A program made the translations under genes and the position numbers. Shown piece by piece: positions 1 through 6,502 of a stretch of DNA of 12,928 bases. How positions within the stretch are numbered: position 1 is the stretch's first letter; each line of letters starts with the position of its first letter. Where the stretch lies: contig NZ_DASRGV010000008.1 in assembly GCF_035650855.1 (NCBI RefSeq), forward strand, positions 1 through 12,928, written 5' to 3'. This stretch comes from Actinocrinis sp035650855 (lineage in GTDB: Bacteria > Actinomycetota > Actinomycetes > Streptomycetales > Catenulisporaceae). The notes under the pieces were generated by a model. The model saw nothing but the letters and a program-made list of their open reading frames with translations. It made no database searches and was not told where the DNA came from.

Positions 1-226
1 CCAGCTTCCCGTCCCGGATGTCGCCCTCGATGATCTGGACCGAGCTGTTGTGCGCCGCGCCGTTCTCCAGCGCCCAGGCCAGGTTCTCCCGGCGGCCGCG
101 GGTGAAGTCGTCGAGCACCCGGATCTCCGCGGCGCCCTCCCGCACCAGCAGGTCCACCAGGTTCGAGCCGATCGTGCCCGCGCCGCCGGTCACCAGGACC
201 TTGCCGAGCGCTTCTTGCTGCGTCAC
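1..226 (-). CDS. NAD-dependent epimerase/dehydratase, N-terminal part only
   Basis: About 75 residues are present; the rest lies beyond the left edge. The product opens with a Rossmann dinucleotide-binding motif of the extended SDR type, VTGGAGTIGSNLVD (Gly-x-x-Gly-x-x-Gly), followed by an acidic residue pair in VLDDFTRGR, and a GDIRD segment typical of UDP-glucose 4-epimerases and dTDP-glucose 4,6-dehydratases. The GTG start at 224-226 follows the stop of the upstream dehydrogenase by 4 nt, and the purine-rich GGGAG that serves as its ribosome binding site lies in the last codons of that gene, so the two are translationally coupled. By family it would act in the cytosol on a nucleotide sugar (C4 epimerisation or 4,6-dehydration) to supply the neighbouring glycosyltransferases. 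The exact substrate cannot be told from this fragment. Confidence 0.88.
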   Translation of the reverse strand, partial: MTQQEALGKVLVTGGAGTIGSNLVDLLVREGAAEIRVLDDFTRGRRENLAWALENGAAHNSSVQIIEGDIRDGKL

Positions 227-230
227 GCGA

Positions 231-1322
231 TTACTCCCACCCTTTGAGGCCGACCACCGCGCCCTGGAACTCCAGGCTGCGGGAGGCCGCTTCCAACACG
301 TCAAGCACCCGAAGACCCGCGCGGCCGTCGGTCAGCGGCCGGCGTCCGGTGCGGATCGCGGCCGCGTACTCCTCGACCATCGCGCCCAGCGCCTCGCGCT
401 CCACCAGCGCCGGCGCGGTCATGTCGCCGGCCCGGTAGGAGATCTGCATCTCCCGCCGCGCCTCGGCGCCGACCTCGCTGACGTTGGCCAGGTCCACACC
501 CCGGTCGAAGACCGCGACGCGCTGCGCGGGGTTGAGATCGTCCCACACCAGCGTCCGCTTCGAGCCGCCGATGATCGTGGTGCGCACCTTGGTCGGCGAG
601 AGCCAGTTCACGTGCACGTGCGCGATCGCGCCGCCGGTCAGGCGCAGCGTCAGATACGCGACGCAGGCGCGCCCGGCGCCGATCGGGTCCGCGCCGTGCG
701 CCGCGACCGCCTCCAGCTGGACGCCTTCCGGCAGCACCGAGTCCAGGATGGACAGGTCGTGCGGAGCCAGGTCCCACAGCACGTCCACGTCCCGCTGCAC
801 CAGGCCCAGGTTGATCCGCACCGAGTCGAAGAAGTGCAGCTCGCCGAGGGAGCCCTCCTGGATCAGCTCCCTGATCTTGGTGACCGCCGGCGTGTAGCAG
901 TAGGTGTGATCGCACATCAGGGTCAGCCCGCGCCGCTCGGCCTCCTCCACCAGTATCTTGCCGTCGGCGTAGGTGGCCGCGAGCGGCTTCTCGATCAGCA
1001 CGTGCTTTCCGGCCTCGAGCGCCGCGAGCGCGAGCTCCTTGTGCGTGGCCGCCGGGGTGGCGATGGCCACCGCGGTCACGCTCTCGTCCGCCAGCACCTT
1101 CGCGTAGTCCGCGGTGGCCTCGACCGTGGAGTAGTTGCCGAGCACCTTGCGCGCCCGGTTGACGTCCAGGTCGCACAGCCAGCGCAGCCGGAACGAGGAC
1201 GAGGCCTGGAAGTTGCGCACCAGGTTCGGGCCCCAGTAGCCGGCGCCGATCACGGCGACGCCCAGCGGCCGCGCCTCGTCTTGCAGCTTCGGCGGCGTGC
1301 CTTGCTCAGTGGAACGGGTCAC
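231..1322 (-). CDS. Gfo/Idh/MocA-family sugar-nucleotide dehydrogenase
   Basis: This 363-residue protein has full family length. The N-terminal Rossmann domain carries GAGYWG at residues 26-31. The NAD-linked EKP motif is at 111-113 with the conserved Lys112, and the C-terminal catalytic segment DLAPHD is at 184-189 with His188 and Asp189. This layout resembles WlbA-like UDP-GlcNAc-uronate 3-dehydrogenases and other nucleotide-sugar oxidoreductases; that substrate is an inference. The start is GTG at 1320-1322, preceded by a good GGGGGAAG ribosome binding site about 4 nt upstream. It lies 36 nt downstream of the sugar transferase stop and 4 nt upstream of the epimerase start, so the three genes form one minus-strand operon. 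The likely role is cytosolic modification of a sugar precursor for exopolysaccharide or cell-wall glycan. A myo-inositol dehydrogenase-type role is less likely given the neighbours. Confidence 0.9.
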   Translation of the reverse strand: MTRSTEQGTPPKLQDEARPLGVAVIGAGYWGPNLVRNFQASSSFRLRWLCDLDVNRARKVLGNYSTVEATADYAKVLADESVTAVAIATPAATHKELALAALEAGKHVLIEKPLAATYADGKILVEEAERRGLTLMCDHTYCYTPAVTKIRELIQEGSLGELHFFDSVRINLGLVQRDVDVLWDLAPHDLSILDSVLPEGVQLEAVAAHGADPIGAGRACVAYLTLRLTGGAIAHVHVNWLSPTKVRTTIIGGSKRTLVWDDLNPAQRVAVFDRGVDLANVSEVGAEARREMQISYRAGDMTAPALVEREALGAMVEEYAAAIRTGRRPLTDGRAGLRVLDVLEAASRSLEFQGAVVGLKGWE

Positions 1323-1358
1323 TTACTTCCCCCCAGAATTGCGAAAACGTACAGATCG

Positions 1359-2828
1359 TCAGAACGCGCCGGTGCCGCGCACCACCGCCGAGGTCGTGCG
1401 CAGCAGGATCTTGGCGTCCAGCTGCGGCGACCAGTTCTCCACGTAGCTCAGGTCCAGGCGCACCGACTCGTCCCAGGAGAGCATCGAGCGGCCGCTGACC
1501 TGCCACAGGCCGGTGATCCCGGGCTTGACCGCCAGCCGGTGGCGCACCTCGTCGGTGTACTGCGCCACCTCTTCGGGCAGCGGCGGGCGCGGGCCGACCA
1601 GCGACATCTCGCCGCGCAGCACATTGATCAGCTGGGGCAGCTCGTCCAGCGAGCACTTGCGCAGGATCCGGCCCACCCCGGTGATCCGCGGGTCGCGGCG
1701 GATCTTGAAGAGCACGCCGTCGCTCTTCTCGTTCAGGTGCTCGAGCTGGTCGCGCAGCTGTTCCGCGTCGGCGACCATCGTGCGGAACTTGAGGCACACG
1801 AACTCGGCGCCGTTGAGGCCCACCCGCACCTGGCGGAAGAAGGCGGGTCCCGCACTGGTCAGCCGCACCGTGACGGCGAGCGCCAGCATCAGCGGCGAGA
1901 GCAGCAGCAGGGCGGCGGCCGCGATCGCGCGCTCGACCGCCCCCTTGACCGCGCGGATAGGGCCGGACAGGATCGGCGCGCGGATGTGCATCAGCGGCAG
2001 GCCGTCGACGGTGTCCACCAGGATCCGCTCGGCGGCGACGCCCACGAGCACCGGCACGATCGCCAGGTCGACGCCCTGCTCGTGCAGCCGCCAGGACAGC
2101 TCGCGCAGCGCCGGGCCGTCCACCTCGGGGCAGTTGAGGACCACCACCGCGTCGCACTCCATCGCCGAGGCCGTCTCGACCACCGAGCTGAGGTCGCCCT
2201 GGACGTTGATCGCCAGGTTCTCCTCCTCCTCGGGCTCGGTCGGGCCGACCAGGCAGGCGCCGACGATCCGCAGCCAGGGCGCCCGGTTCGGCCGCACCTG
2301 CGCGGCGAAGCCGGCCACCGACCTGGCGTGCCCGACCAGCAATACCTTGCGTTGCTCCACATTCAGCCCGGCCCGGGACAAACCCGCCCGAGCCGCCGCG
2401 CGGGCGATCGGGGTCAGCGCCGCGGCCAGCGGGATCGCGACGATTATCTGGCGGAACAACGACATGCTGTCCACCAGCAGCGCGCTGGCCGCGAGCCCCG
2501 CGGCCAGCAGCCCGGAGGCGCCGAGCACCTTGCGGAAGAGCTCGGGGTCGGTTCCGATCCGCCGCGGGTCGTAGGCGCGCTGCAGCCAGAGGGCCAGCGC
2601 CCAGGACGGCGGCATCAGCGCCACCGCCAGCCGCAGCGGAAAAATCTGCAAGTTTGCTGAATCACTGCCGTCGGGGTGCAATGCGTACGCGACCAGCGCC
2701 CCCACCAGCGCCGCGACCGCGTCCGCGAAAAGCAGGGCCCGCAAATAGACCCTCGTGCGCTCGTAGCGCCCTGCTCGAACGTCCTGGCTGGTTCTTCGCT
2801 CGGACGTCAACACGTTCAGGACCGTCAC
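1359..2828 (-). CDS. Polyprenyl-phosphate glycosylphosphotransferase (initiating sugar transferase)
   Basis: This 489-residue membrane protein would start a glycan chain by moving a sugar-1-phosphate from a nucleotide sugar to undecaprenyl phosphate. Four N-terminal membrane segments are visible at about residues 30-50, 62-82, 101-119 and 126-143. A soluble nucleotide-binding-like domain (VLLVGHARSV) follows, then another hydrophobic stretch (AAALLLLSPLMLALAV). The C-terminal bacterial sugar transferase domain carries CLKFRTM, SLDELPQLINVLRGEMSLVG, GPRPP and KPGITGLWQVSGR. This is the PssY/WbaP/CpsE-like architecture. I place the start at the GTG at 2826-2828 because a strong GGGGGGAGA ribosome binding site sits just before it. 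An in-frame ATG at 2844-2846 would put that site inside the coding region and add six residues. The gene is first in the minus-strand operon and divergent from two glycosyltransferases. Confidence 0.92.
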   Translation of the reverse strand: MTVLNVLTSERRTSQDVRAGRYERTRVYLRALLFADAVAALVGALVAYALHPDGSDSANLQIFPLRLAVALMPPSWALALWLQRAYDPRRIGTDPELFRKVLGASGLLAAGLAASALLVDSMSLFRQIIVAIPLAAALTPIARAAARAGLSRAGLNVEQRKVLLVGHARSVAGFAAQVRPNRAPWLRIVGACLVGPTEPEEEENLAINVQGDLSSVVETASAMECDAVVVLNCPEVDGPALRELSWRLHEQGVDLAIVPVLVGVAAERILVDTVDGLPLMHIRAPILSGPIRAVKGAVERAIAAAALLLLSPLMLALAVTVRLTSAGPAFFRQVRVGLNGAEFVCLKFRTMVADAEQLRDQLEHLNEKSDGVLFKIRRDPRITGVGRILRKCSLDELPQLINVLRGEMSLVGPRPPLPEEVAQYTDEVRHRLAVKPGITGLWQVSGRSMLSWDESVRLDLSYVENWSPQLDAKILLRTTSAVVRGTGAF

Positions 2829-3128
2829 CGGTCTCCCCCCACACATGCTTCAGCGCGGGCATCCGCCACGCGCAGCCGTCGGAAACACTGCACCAGCAAG
2901 CCCTGCCGGTTCCCACCACCTAAACCGAACCTGGGTCTTGAGTTCGGTGACGCCCAACATAGCGTGGCCGAACAGAATTCGTAGGCCCTACCGGAAATTG
3001 ATCAGAAGTTCACCAGAGCATAGCGGGCGCGCGCAACGACCGGGCACACGCCGGAGCCGACCGGCAGGCGGACAGCGTTTTCCGCCAACGCGTGGACAAG
3101 CCATGACGCGCCACTGATACTGCCTTCT
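2829..3128. other. Divergent intergenic spacer of the polysaccharide locus
   Basis: This 300-bp spacer separates the sugar transferase (minus) from the glycosyltransferase pair (plus). I see no convincing gene in it. It is less GC-rich than its surroundings. It contains a 7-bp inverted repeat ACCGAAC (2924-2930) and GTTCGGT (2942-2948) with an 11-nt gap, which could be a regulator site. On the minus strand, TATGTT (complement of 2957-2962) could be a -10 box for the sugar transferase operon, but no clear -35 accompanies it. The plus-strand promoter at its right end is listed separately. Confidence 0.5.
3093..3121 (+). promoter_or_regulatory. Promoter of the glycosyltransferase pair, leaderless type
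   Basis: A -35 box TGGACA (3093-3098, five of six matches to TTGACA) and a -10 box GATACT (3116-3121, four of six) are separated by exactly 17 nt. The GTG start at 3129 begins 8 nt after the -10 box, which is where transcription should begin, and there is no ribosome binding site before that GTG. This is the usual arrangement for leaderless actinobacterial mRNAs. It is inferred from spacing; no transcript data are available. Confidence 0.5.
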
Positions 3129-4010
3129 GTGATAAGCGTGGTAGTGCCCGCACACAACGAGGCCGCGGTGCTGGGACGACTCCTTTCGGGTCTGGTTGCC
3201 GACACTTTGTCGGAGCCGTCTGCGGAGGCCGCGGCCCTGGACATCCTGGTCGTGGCCAACGGTTGTACTGACGAGACGGCAGAAGTCGCCGCAAAACACC
3301 CACACGTCCATGTGATCGAGACGCCGGTGCCGAACAAGCATCGCGCCCTGCGTCTCGGTGACGAGCATGCGGCTGGATTTCCACGGCTGTATGTAGATGC
3401 TGACGTTGAGTTAACTGTCGGCGACGTATTGTCGCTGGCAGGCGCAGTATCGCAACCGGGTGTTCACGCTGCGGCACCGGCGCGGATCACGCCGCTGGAC
3501 GGCTGCCCGTGGACGATTCGGTGGTATTACCAGGTGTGGGAGCGGCTGCCCGTGGTGCAGCAAGGACTTTTCGGGCGCGGCGTGATCGCGCTGTCGCAGG
3601 AGGGGCACGCCAGGATCGCCGCGCTGCCGGAACTGATGGGTGATGATCTCGCCGCATCGTTGTCGTTCACACCGCAAGAACGCAGCGTGGTCGAGCATGC
3701 GCGGGTTGTGGTGTATCCGCCGCGTAAGCTTGGCGATCTGCTGCGGCGGCGGGTGCGCTCGATGACGGTCACCACGCAGGCTGCCACGCAGACACGGCTG
3801 CCAGGATCGCGGACGAGCAAGGAAGATCTCAAGACCTTGCTGCGAGAGGCGCCGCTGCGCAACGGGCCGCGGCTGGCGTGGTTCCTGATCGTGACGGCGA
3901 TCGCCAGGTCGCGGGCCCGGCGGGCAGTCAAGGCCGGGGATTTCACCACCTGGCTTCGGGACGAGAGCAGCCGCGCGGCCGCCGCCGCGACGGCCGTGGA
4001 ACGGAAGTAG
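3129..4010 (+). CDS. Family 2 glycosyltransferase
   Basis: This 293-residue protein has a GT-A fold. The N-terminal VVVPAHNEA (residues 4-11) and VVANGCTDET (41-50) bind the nucleotide. VDADVEL supplies the metal-binding Asp-x-Asp at Asp90 and Asp92. The acidic pair in MGDDLAAS (Asp172, Asp173) and the basic RRRVRSM (206-212) sit where the acceptor-site and product-loop motifs of family 2 enzymes occur. There is no clear membrane segment, so it is probably a cytosolic or peripheral enzyme adding one sugar to a lipid-linked glycan. The start is the GTG immediately before the first beta strand; no ribosome binding site is visible, which fits a leaderless mRNA. Codon use in the first 350 nt is unusually relaxed (GTA, ATA, TTT, TTA), and Leu95 is encoded by TTA (3411-3413). 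It is followed 12 nt later by a second glycosyltransferase in the same operon. Sugar and acceptor are unknown. Confidence 0.88.
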   Translation: MISVVVPAHNEAAVLGRLLSGLVADTLSEPSAEAAALDILVVANGCTDETAEVAAKHPHVHVIETPVPNKHRALRLGDEHAAGFPRLYVDADVELTVGDVLSLAGAVSQPGVHAAAPARITPLDGCPWTIRWYYQVWERLPVVQQGLFGRGVIALSQEGHARIAALPELMGDDLAASLSFTPQERSVVEHARVVVYPPRKLGDLLRRRVRSMTVTTQAATQTRLPGSRTSKEDLKTLLREAPLRNGPRLAWFLIVTAIARSRARRAVKAGDFTTWLRDESSRAAAAATAVERK

Positions 4011-4022
4011 GGGGAGCGGCGC

Positions 4023-4949
4023 ATGCCGGCAATCGCGGTGCTGGTGGTCACCTGGAACAGCGCGAAGGTGATCGACGGTCTGCTCGCTTCGCTGCGGGCG
4101 GGCCTCGACGGCCTGGACTGGCACCTGGTCGTCGCGGACAACGACTCCGCCGACGACACCACCGCGCGGATCGAGCGGTGGGCGAACGAGAATTCCGAAG
4201 TGCTGTGCCGGATAGTGAACACCGGCGGAAATCTCGGATACGCGGCCGGTATCAACGCGGCGCTCGCGAAATCCGAGAAACACGACGCGGCATTGGTCCT
4301 GAACCCGGATATCCGGCTGCACCCGGGCGCGGTCGCGGCTATGTACGAGTTCATCGACAGTGCGCGGCCGGCCGGTGACGGCGCCGGGCCGCGCACCGGC
4401 ATCGTGGTTCCGCGCATCGTCGACGAGGACGGCCACCTCGCCCACTCGCTGCGCCGCGAGCCGACCCTGCTTCGGGCCCTCGGCGAGGCCACTCTCGGCG
4501 CGCGGGCCGGCCGGTTCGCGCCGCTCGGCGAGCTGGTCATGGACGAGGCGGCGTATCAGCGCCCGGCGGTCGTGGACTGGGCCACCGGCGCGATCATGCT
4601 CATCTCAGCACACTGCCTCGAGCGGTGCGGGGCCTGGGACGAGTCCTTCTTCCTCTACTCGGAGGAGACCGAATTCGCCTTGCGGGCCAGGGATCTCGGC
4701 TTTCTCACCCGGCTCGCGCCGCAGGCGACGGCCACGCATATCGGCGGTGAATCAAAGGTCTCACCCGAGTTGTGGACGCTGCTGATGAGCAACCGGGTGA
4801 AACTCTACCGCCGCCGCCACGCGCTGCCGGCTTCGGTCGCGTACTGGGGCGCGGCGATATTGCGCGAGGCACCGCGTGCCGCGCTCGGGCATCCGCGCAG
4901 CCGCAGTGCTGTCAGGGCTCTGCTGAAGACGAAAGTCCTGAGCGAATAG
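4023..4949 (+). CDS. Family 2 glycosyltransferase, rhamnosyltransferase (WbbL)-like
   Basis: This 308-residue protein has the motifs of the WbbL/RfbF-type branch of family 2. TWNS (10-13) and DNDSADDT (39-46) lie in the nucleotide-binding part, GGNLGYAAGIN is at 68-78, LNPD at 93-96 stands in for the Asp-x-Asp motif, and WDESFFLYSEETE at 205-217 holds the probable catalytic acidic residues. Such enzymes commonly transfer rhamnose or a related deoxysugar onto a lipid-linked acceptor at the inner face of the membrane; the donor here is inferred only. The ATG at 4023 has a strong GGGGGAG ribosome binding site at 4010-4016, starting on the last base of the preceding stop codon, so translation is closely coupled to the upstream glycosyltransferase. 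Base composition returns to the high GC of the rest of the window. Confidence 0.9.
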   Translation: MPAIAVLVVTWNSAKVIDGLLASLRAGLDGLDWHLVVADNDSADDTTARIERWANENSEVLCRIVNTGGNLGYAAGINAALAKSEKHDAALVLNPDIRLHPGAVAAMYEFIDSARPAGDGAGPRTGIVVPRIVDEDGHLAHSLRREPTLLRALGEATLGARAGRFAPLGELVMDEAAYQRPAVVDWATGAIMLISAHCLERCGAWDESFFLYSEETEFALRARDLGFLTRLAPQATATHIGGESKVSPELWTLLMSNRVKLYRRRHALPASVAYWGAAILREAPRAALGHPRSRSAVRALLKTKVLSE

Positions 4950-4950
4950 C

Positions 4951-4965
4951 CGGCCGGATCGGCCG
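4951..4965 (+). terminator. Possible weak terminator hairpin after the glycosyltransferases
   Basis: CGGCCG-GAT-CGGCCG forms a six-bp all-GC stem with a three-nt loop, 2 nt after the stop codon at 4947-4949. There is no run of T after it, so it is at best a weak intrinsic terminator, and GC-rich hairpins arise easily by chance here. The rest of 4966-5059 holds no gene. It does contain an inverted repeat CCAATTC (4992-4998) and GAATTGG (5023-5029). Confidence 0.25.
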
Positions 4966-5025
4966 CAGTGCCGAATTATTCGCCTCCCGAGCCAATTCCT
5001 GCTCCAACCCATTCTCGGCGCCGAA

Positions 5026-5054
5026 TTGGTTGGTAACCGCCTGTCTCGCATAAT
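5026..5054 (+). promoter_or_regulatory. Possible upstream promoter of the ROK gene
   Basis: TTGGTT (5026-5031) and CATAAT (5049-5054, five of six matches to TATAAT) are separated by 17 nt. Transcription would begin near 5061, at the first copy of the CTTGAGC element. It is an alternative or addition to the leaderless promoter at 5075-5103. The -35 box matches only three of six positions. Confidence 0.3.
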
Positions 5055-5059
5055 GGGCA

Positions 5060-5110
5060 CTTGAGCTGCGCATCTAGGCAGTGCTCAAGACGCCTGCTAA
5101 CTTCTTGAGC
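5060..5110. promoter_or_regulatory. Operator array of three CTTGAGC elements, probable ROK binding site
   Basis: The heptamer CTTGAGC occurs at 5060-5066 (plus), 5083-5089 (minus, read as GCTCAAG) and 5104-5110 (plus). The hexamer cores TTGAGC/GCTCAA start at 5061, 5083 and 5105, so they repeat every 22 bp, about two helical turns. The last two form an 8-bp perfect inverted repeat, GCTCAAGA-N12-TCTTGAGC, centred on the -10 box of the leaderless promoter. ROK regulators bind inverted repeats as dimers or tetramers and often control themselves, so this is a good candidate for the autoregulatory site of the gene that follows. The protein-DNA pairing is inferred from position. Confidence 0.55.
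5075..5103 (+). promoter_or_regulatory. Leaderless promoter of the first leader peptide and ROK gene
   Basis: TAGGCA (5075-5080, four of six matches to TTGACA), a 17-nt spacer and TAACTT (5098-5103, fitting TAnnnT) are followed 8 nt later by the ATG of the leader peptide at 5111. No ribosome binding site precedes that ATG, so it is probably the 5' end of the mRNA. CTTGAGC elements lie in the spacer, between the -10 box and the start, and upstream of the -35, so a bound repressor would block this promoter. Confidence 0.45.
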
Positions 5111-5197
5111 ATGCCTTCCCAGTCCGCCGGACTCACCTCGCGGCGCTACGTCGACTTTCGGCGTCAGTGCGCTGCGATCTGTTCGCCTCCGCTTTAG
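5111..5197 (+). CDS. Cysteine-containing leader peptide upstream of the ROK gene
   Basis: This is a 28-codon frame with ATG at 5111 and TAG at 5195-5197. Its core reads GLTSRRYVDFRRQCAAIC, with Cys at codons 20 (TGC, 5168-5170) and 24 (TGT, 5180-5182). The LT-x-RR-x-V-D-x-x-R...C pattern resembles, from memory, the short leader peptides found before actinobacterial sulfur-assimilation operons, and mycobacterial polycysteine short ORFs that act as cysteine-responsive attenuators. A second peptide with the same core sits at 6651-6746. No ribosome binding site is present and a -10-like box ends 7 nt upstream, so translation is probably leaderless. The three codons after the last Cys codon contain an exact complement of the ROK ribosome binding site. 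The likely role is in cis: ribosome progress through the Cys codons sets ROK expression. The peptide itself may have no function. Confidence 0.72.
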   Translation: MPSQSAGLTSRRYVDFRRQCAAICSPPL

Positions 5198-5259
5198 GCG
5201 GACCGGGGTTTGCGCTCCGGCCCGCCGACCACGTCGGCGTCGCAGCGGCTGTCGGAGGC
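5185..5259 (+). promoter_or_regulatory. Anti-Shine-Dalgarno / Shine-Dalgarno pair controlling ROK translation
   Basis: GCCTCCG at 5185-5191 is perfectly complementary over 7 nt to CGGAGGC at 5253-5259, which contains the GGAGG ribosome binding site of the ROK gene (5254-5258). The anti-SD segment starts 3 nt after the last Cys codon of the leader peptide. A ribosome stalled there for lack of Cys-tRNA would cover it and free the ROK site. With ample cysteine the ribosome would finish and leave, and the site could be masked. The 61-nt interval is itself GC-rich and can fold locally, which would help or compete. The base pairing is seen directly; the mechanism is inferred. Confidence 0.5.
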
Positions 5260-5264
5260 AGACC

Positions 5265-6500
5265 ATGAATCATCGGACCCCTCGGGACCCCGTCCATCGA
5301 AGAGGCGCGAGCGCGGGCTCGGTGCTGCGCGCGGTCCTCGAACACGGCCCGGTCCCGCGCAGCACCATCGCGCGGCTGACCGGCCTTTCCCCCGCCTCGG
5401 TCAGCGGGCACACCGCGGAACTCGCGGAACAGAGCTTCATCCGGGAAATGTCCGAGACCACGCGCGCGAAGGCGGTCGGCCGCCCGCACGTGCCCGTCGA
5501 CCTCGACCTGTCCGGATACGTAGTCGCGTCCGTGCACATCGCCGTGCCGCACACGACGATCGCGTTGCTCGATCTGCGCGGCCGCGTGCTTGTACGGCAT
5601 CAGGAGCCGCACCTTCAGCCCGAGCCGCTGGCCGTGGTCTCCCGGGCGAGCGAGATCCTGGCGCGGCTCCTCGCCGAGCACGCCGCCGGAAGAACGCCGC
5701 TCGGCCTCGGCGTCGCCACCGGCGGCTGGATCGATCGCGAGGCCGGGGTTCTGGTGGAGCACCCGCTGCTCGGCTGGCAGGACGTTGCGCTGCGTGACCA
5801 GTTCGCCGAACGCACCGGGCTGCTGGCCGAGGCGGACGGGCATTCACGCGCACTGCTGCTGGCCGAGCGGCTGTTCGGCAGCGCGCGCGGTCGCAGCAGC
5901 GTGATGCACCTGTTCATCGGGAACGTCGTGGACGCGGCGTTCGCGGCGGGGGAGTCGGTGCACTACGGCCCGCGCTCGCAAGCCGGCGCGATAGCCCATC
6001 TGCCGTTGGCGGGCAACACCGAACCCTGCTTCTGCGGCCGCACCGGCTGCCTCCAGGCGGCGGTTTCCGAGCAGTCGCTCGCCCGCCGCGCCTTCGCCGA
6101 GGGCATCATCACAGAGCCCGAATTCCCGCTGCTGCTGGAGACCGCACGATACGGCGATCCCAGCGCGCTGCGGCTGTTCACCGAGCGAGCCCGGCACATC
6201 GGCCGCGCGACGGCGATGCTCACCGACGTGTTCGGTCCCGAGCTCGTCGTGATCGTCGAGCCCGGAGTCATGTTCCTCCCTGGCACCCTCAGCGCCCTAC
6301 ACGAGGAAATGCGCGCACACGCCTGGTCGCCCCCGCCCGACGTCACCCGCGCGGTCGTGCCCACCGGATTCGAGCCTGACTCCATCCTCGCCATCGCGGG
6401 CGGTGCGGTGATCCTCGACGCCCTCTACCGCGATCCGCTCAGGCTCCTGGCAGAACACGAACGTGCCTATTCCGCCTCTCAGCGCTGTATACACATCTAA
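5265..6500 (+). CDS. ROK-family transcriptional regulator of the organosulfur cluster
   Basis: This 411-residue protein has a normal length for a ROK repressor. A winged helix-turn-helix spans about residues 17-70 (GSVLRAVLEHGPVPRSTIA, then LTGLSPASVSGHTAEL). A ROK domain follows with the zinc-binding cluster CFCGRTGC (Cys255, Cys257, Cys262). His245 of the GExGH motif is kept, but its Glu is Ala242 and its second Gly is Ala244. The usual E-N-D-x-N segment reads EADGH, so the first Asn is Ala190 while Asp191 remains. Since these residues normally contact sugar hydroxyls, the effector is probably not an ordinary hexose. The ATG at 5265 has GGAGG six nt upstream. The gene lies between two Cys leader peptides and ahead of a sulfur-compound importer with two oxygenases, so it most likely represses that operon and itself. 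Sugar control of an unrelated locus is the main alternative. Confidence 0.88.
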   Translation: MNHRTPRDPVHRRGASAGSVLRAVLEHGPVPRSTIARLTGLSPASVSGHTAELAEQSFIREMSETTRAKAVGRPHVPVDLDLSGYVVASVHIAVPHTTIALLDLRGRVLVRHQEPHLQPEPLAVVSRASEILARLLAEHAAGRTPLGLGVATGGWIDREAGVLVEHPLLGWQDVALRDQFAERTGLLAEADGHSRALLLAERLFGSARGRSSVMHLFIGNVVDAAFAAGESVHYGPRSQAGAIAHLPLAGNTEPCFCGRTGCLQAAVSEQSLARRAFAEGIITEPEFPLLLETARYGDPSALRLFTERARHIGRATAMLTDVFGPELVVIVEPGVMFLPGTLSALHEEMRAHAWSPPPDVTRAVVPTGFEPDSILAIAGGAVILDALYRDPLRLLAEHERAYSASQRCIHI

Positions 6501-6502
6501 CC

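Noticed and set aside
18..2660. A very long open frame on the plus strand opposite the sugar transferase and dehydrogenase
   Set aside because: It has Arg/Ala/Gln/His-rich, low-complexity composition typical of antisense frames in high-GC DNA, while the minus-strand frames carry intact family motifs.
2654..3117. Several short frames in the divergent spacer around 2654-3117
   Set aside because: They overlap the sugar transferase start, lack ribosome binding sites and have no recognisable composition.
4992..5029. CCAATTC / GAATTGG inverted repeat upstream of the ROK promoters
   Set aside because: The 24-nt gap and single occurrence make it weaker than the CTTGAGC array; it is noted only with the terminator entry.
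5121..5133. AGTCC-GCC-GGACT hairpin in the first leader peptide
   Set aside because: It is a short stem inside coding sequence of a GC-rich region and has no clear link to the Cys codons or ribosome site.
6486..6493. TGTATACA palindrome at the end of the ROK gene
   Set aside because: It lies within codons of the ROK gene, is only 8 bp and has no second copy.
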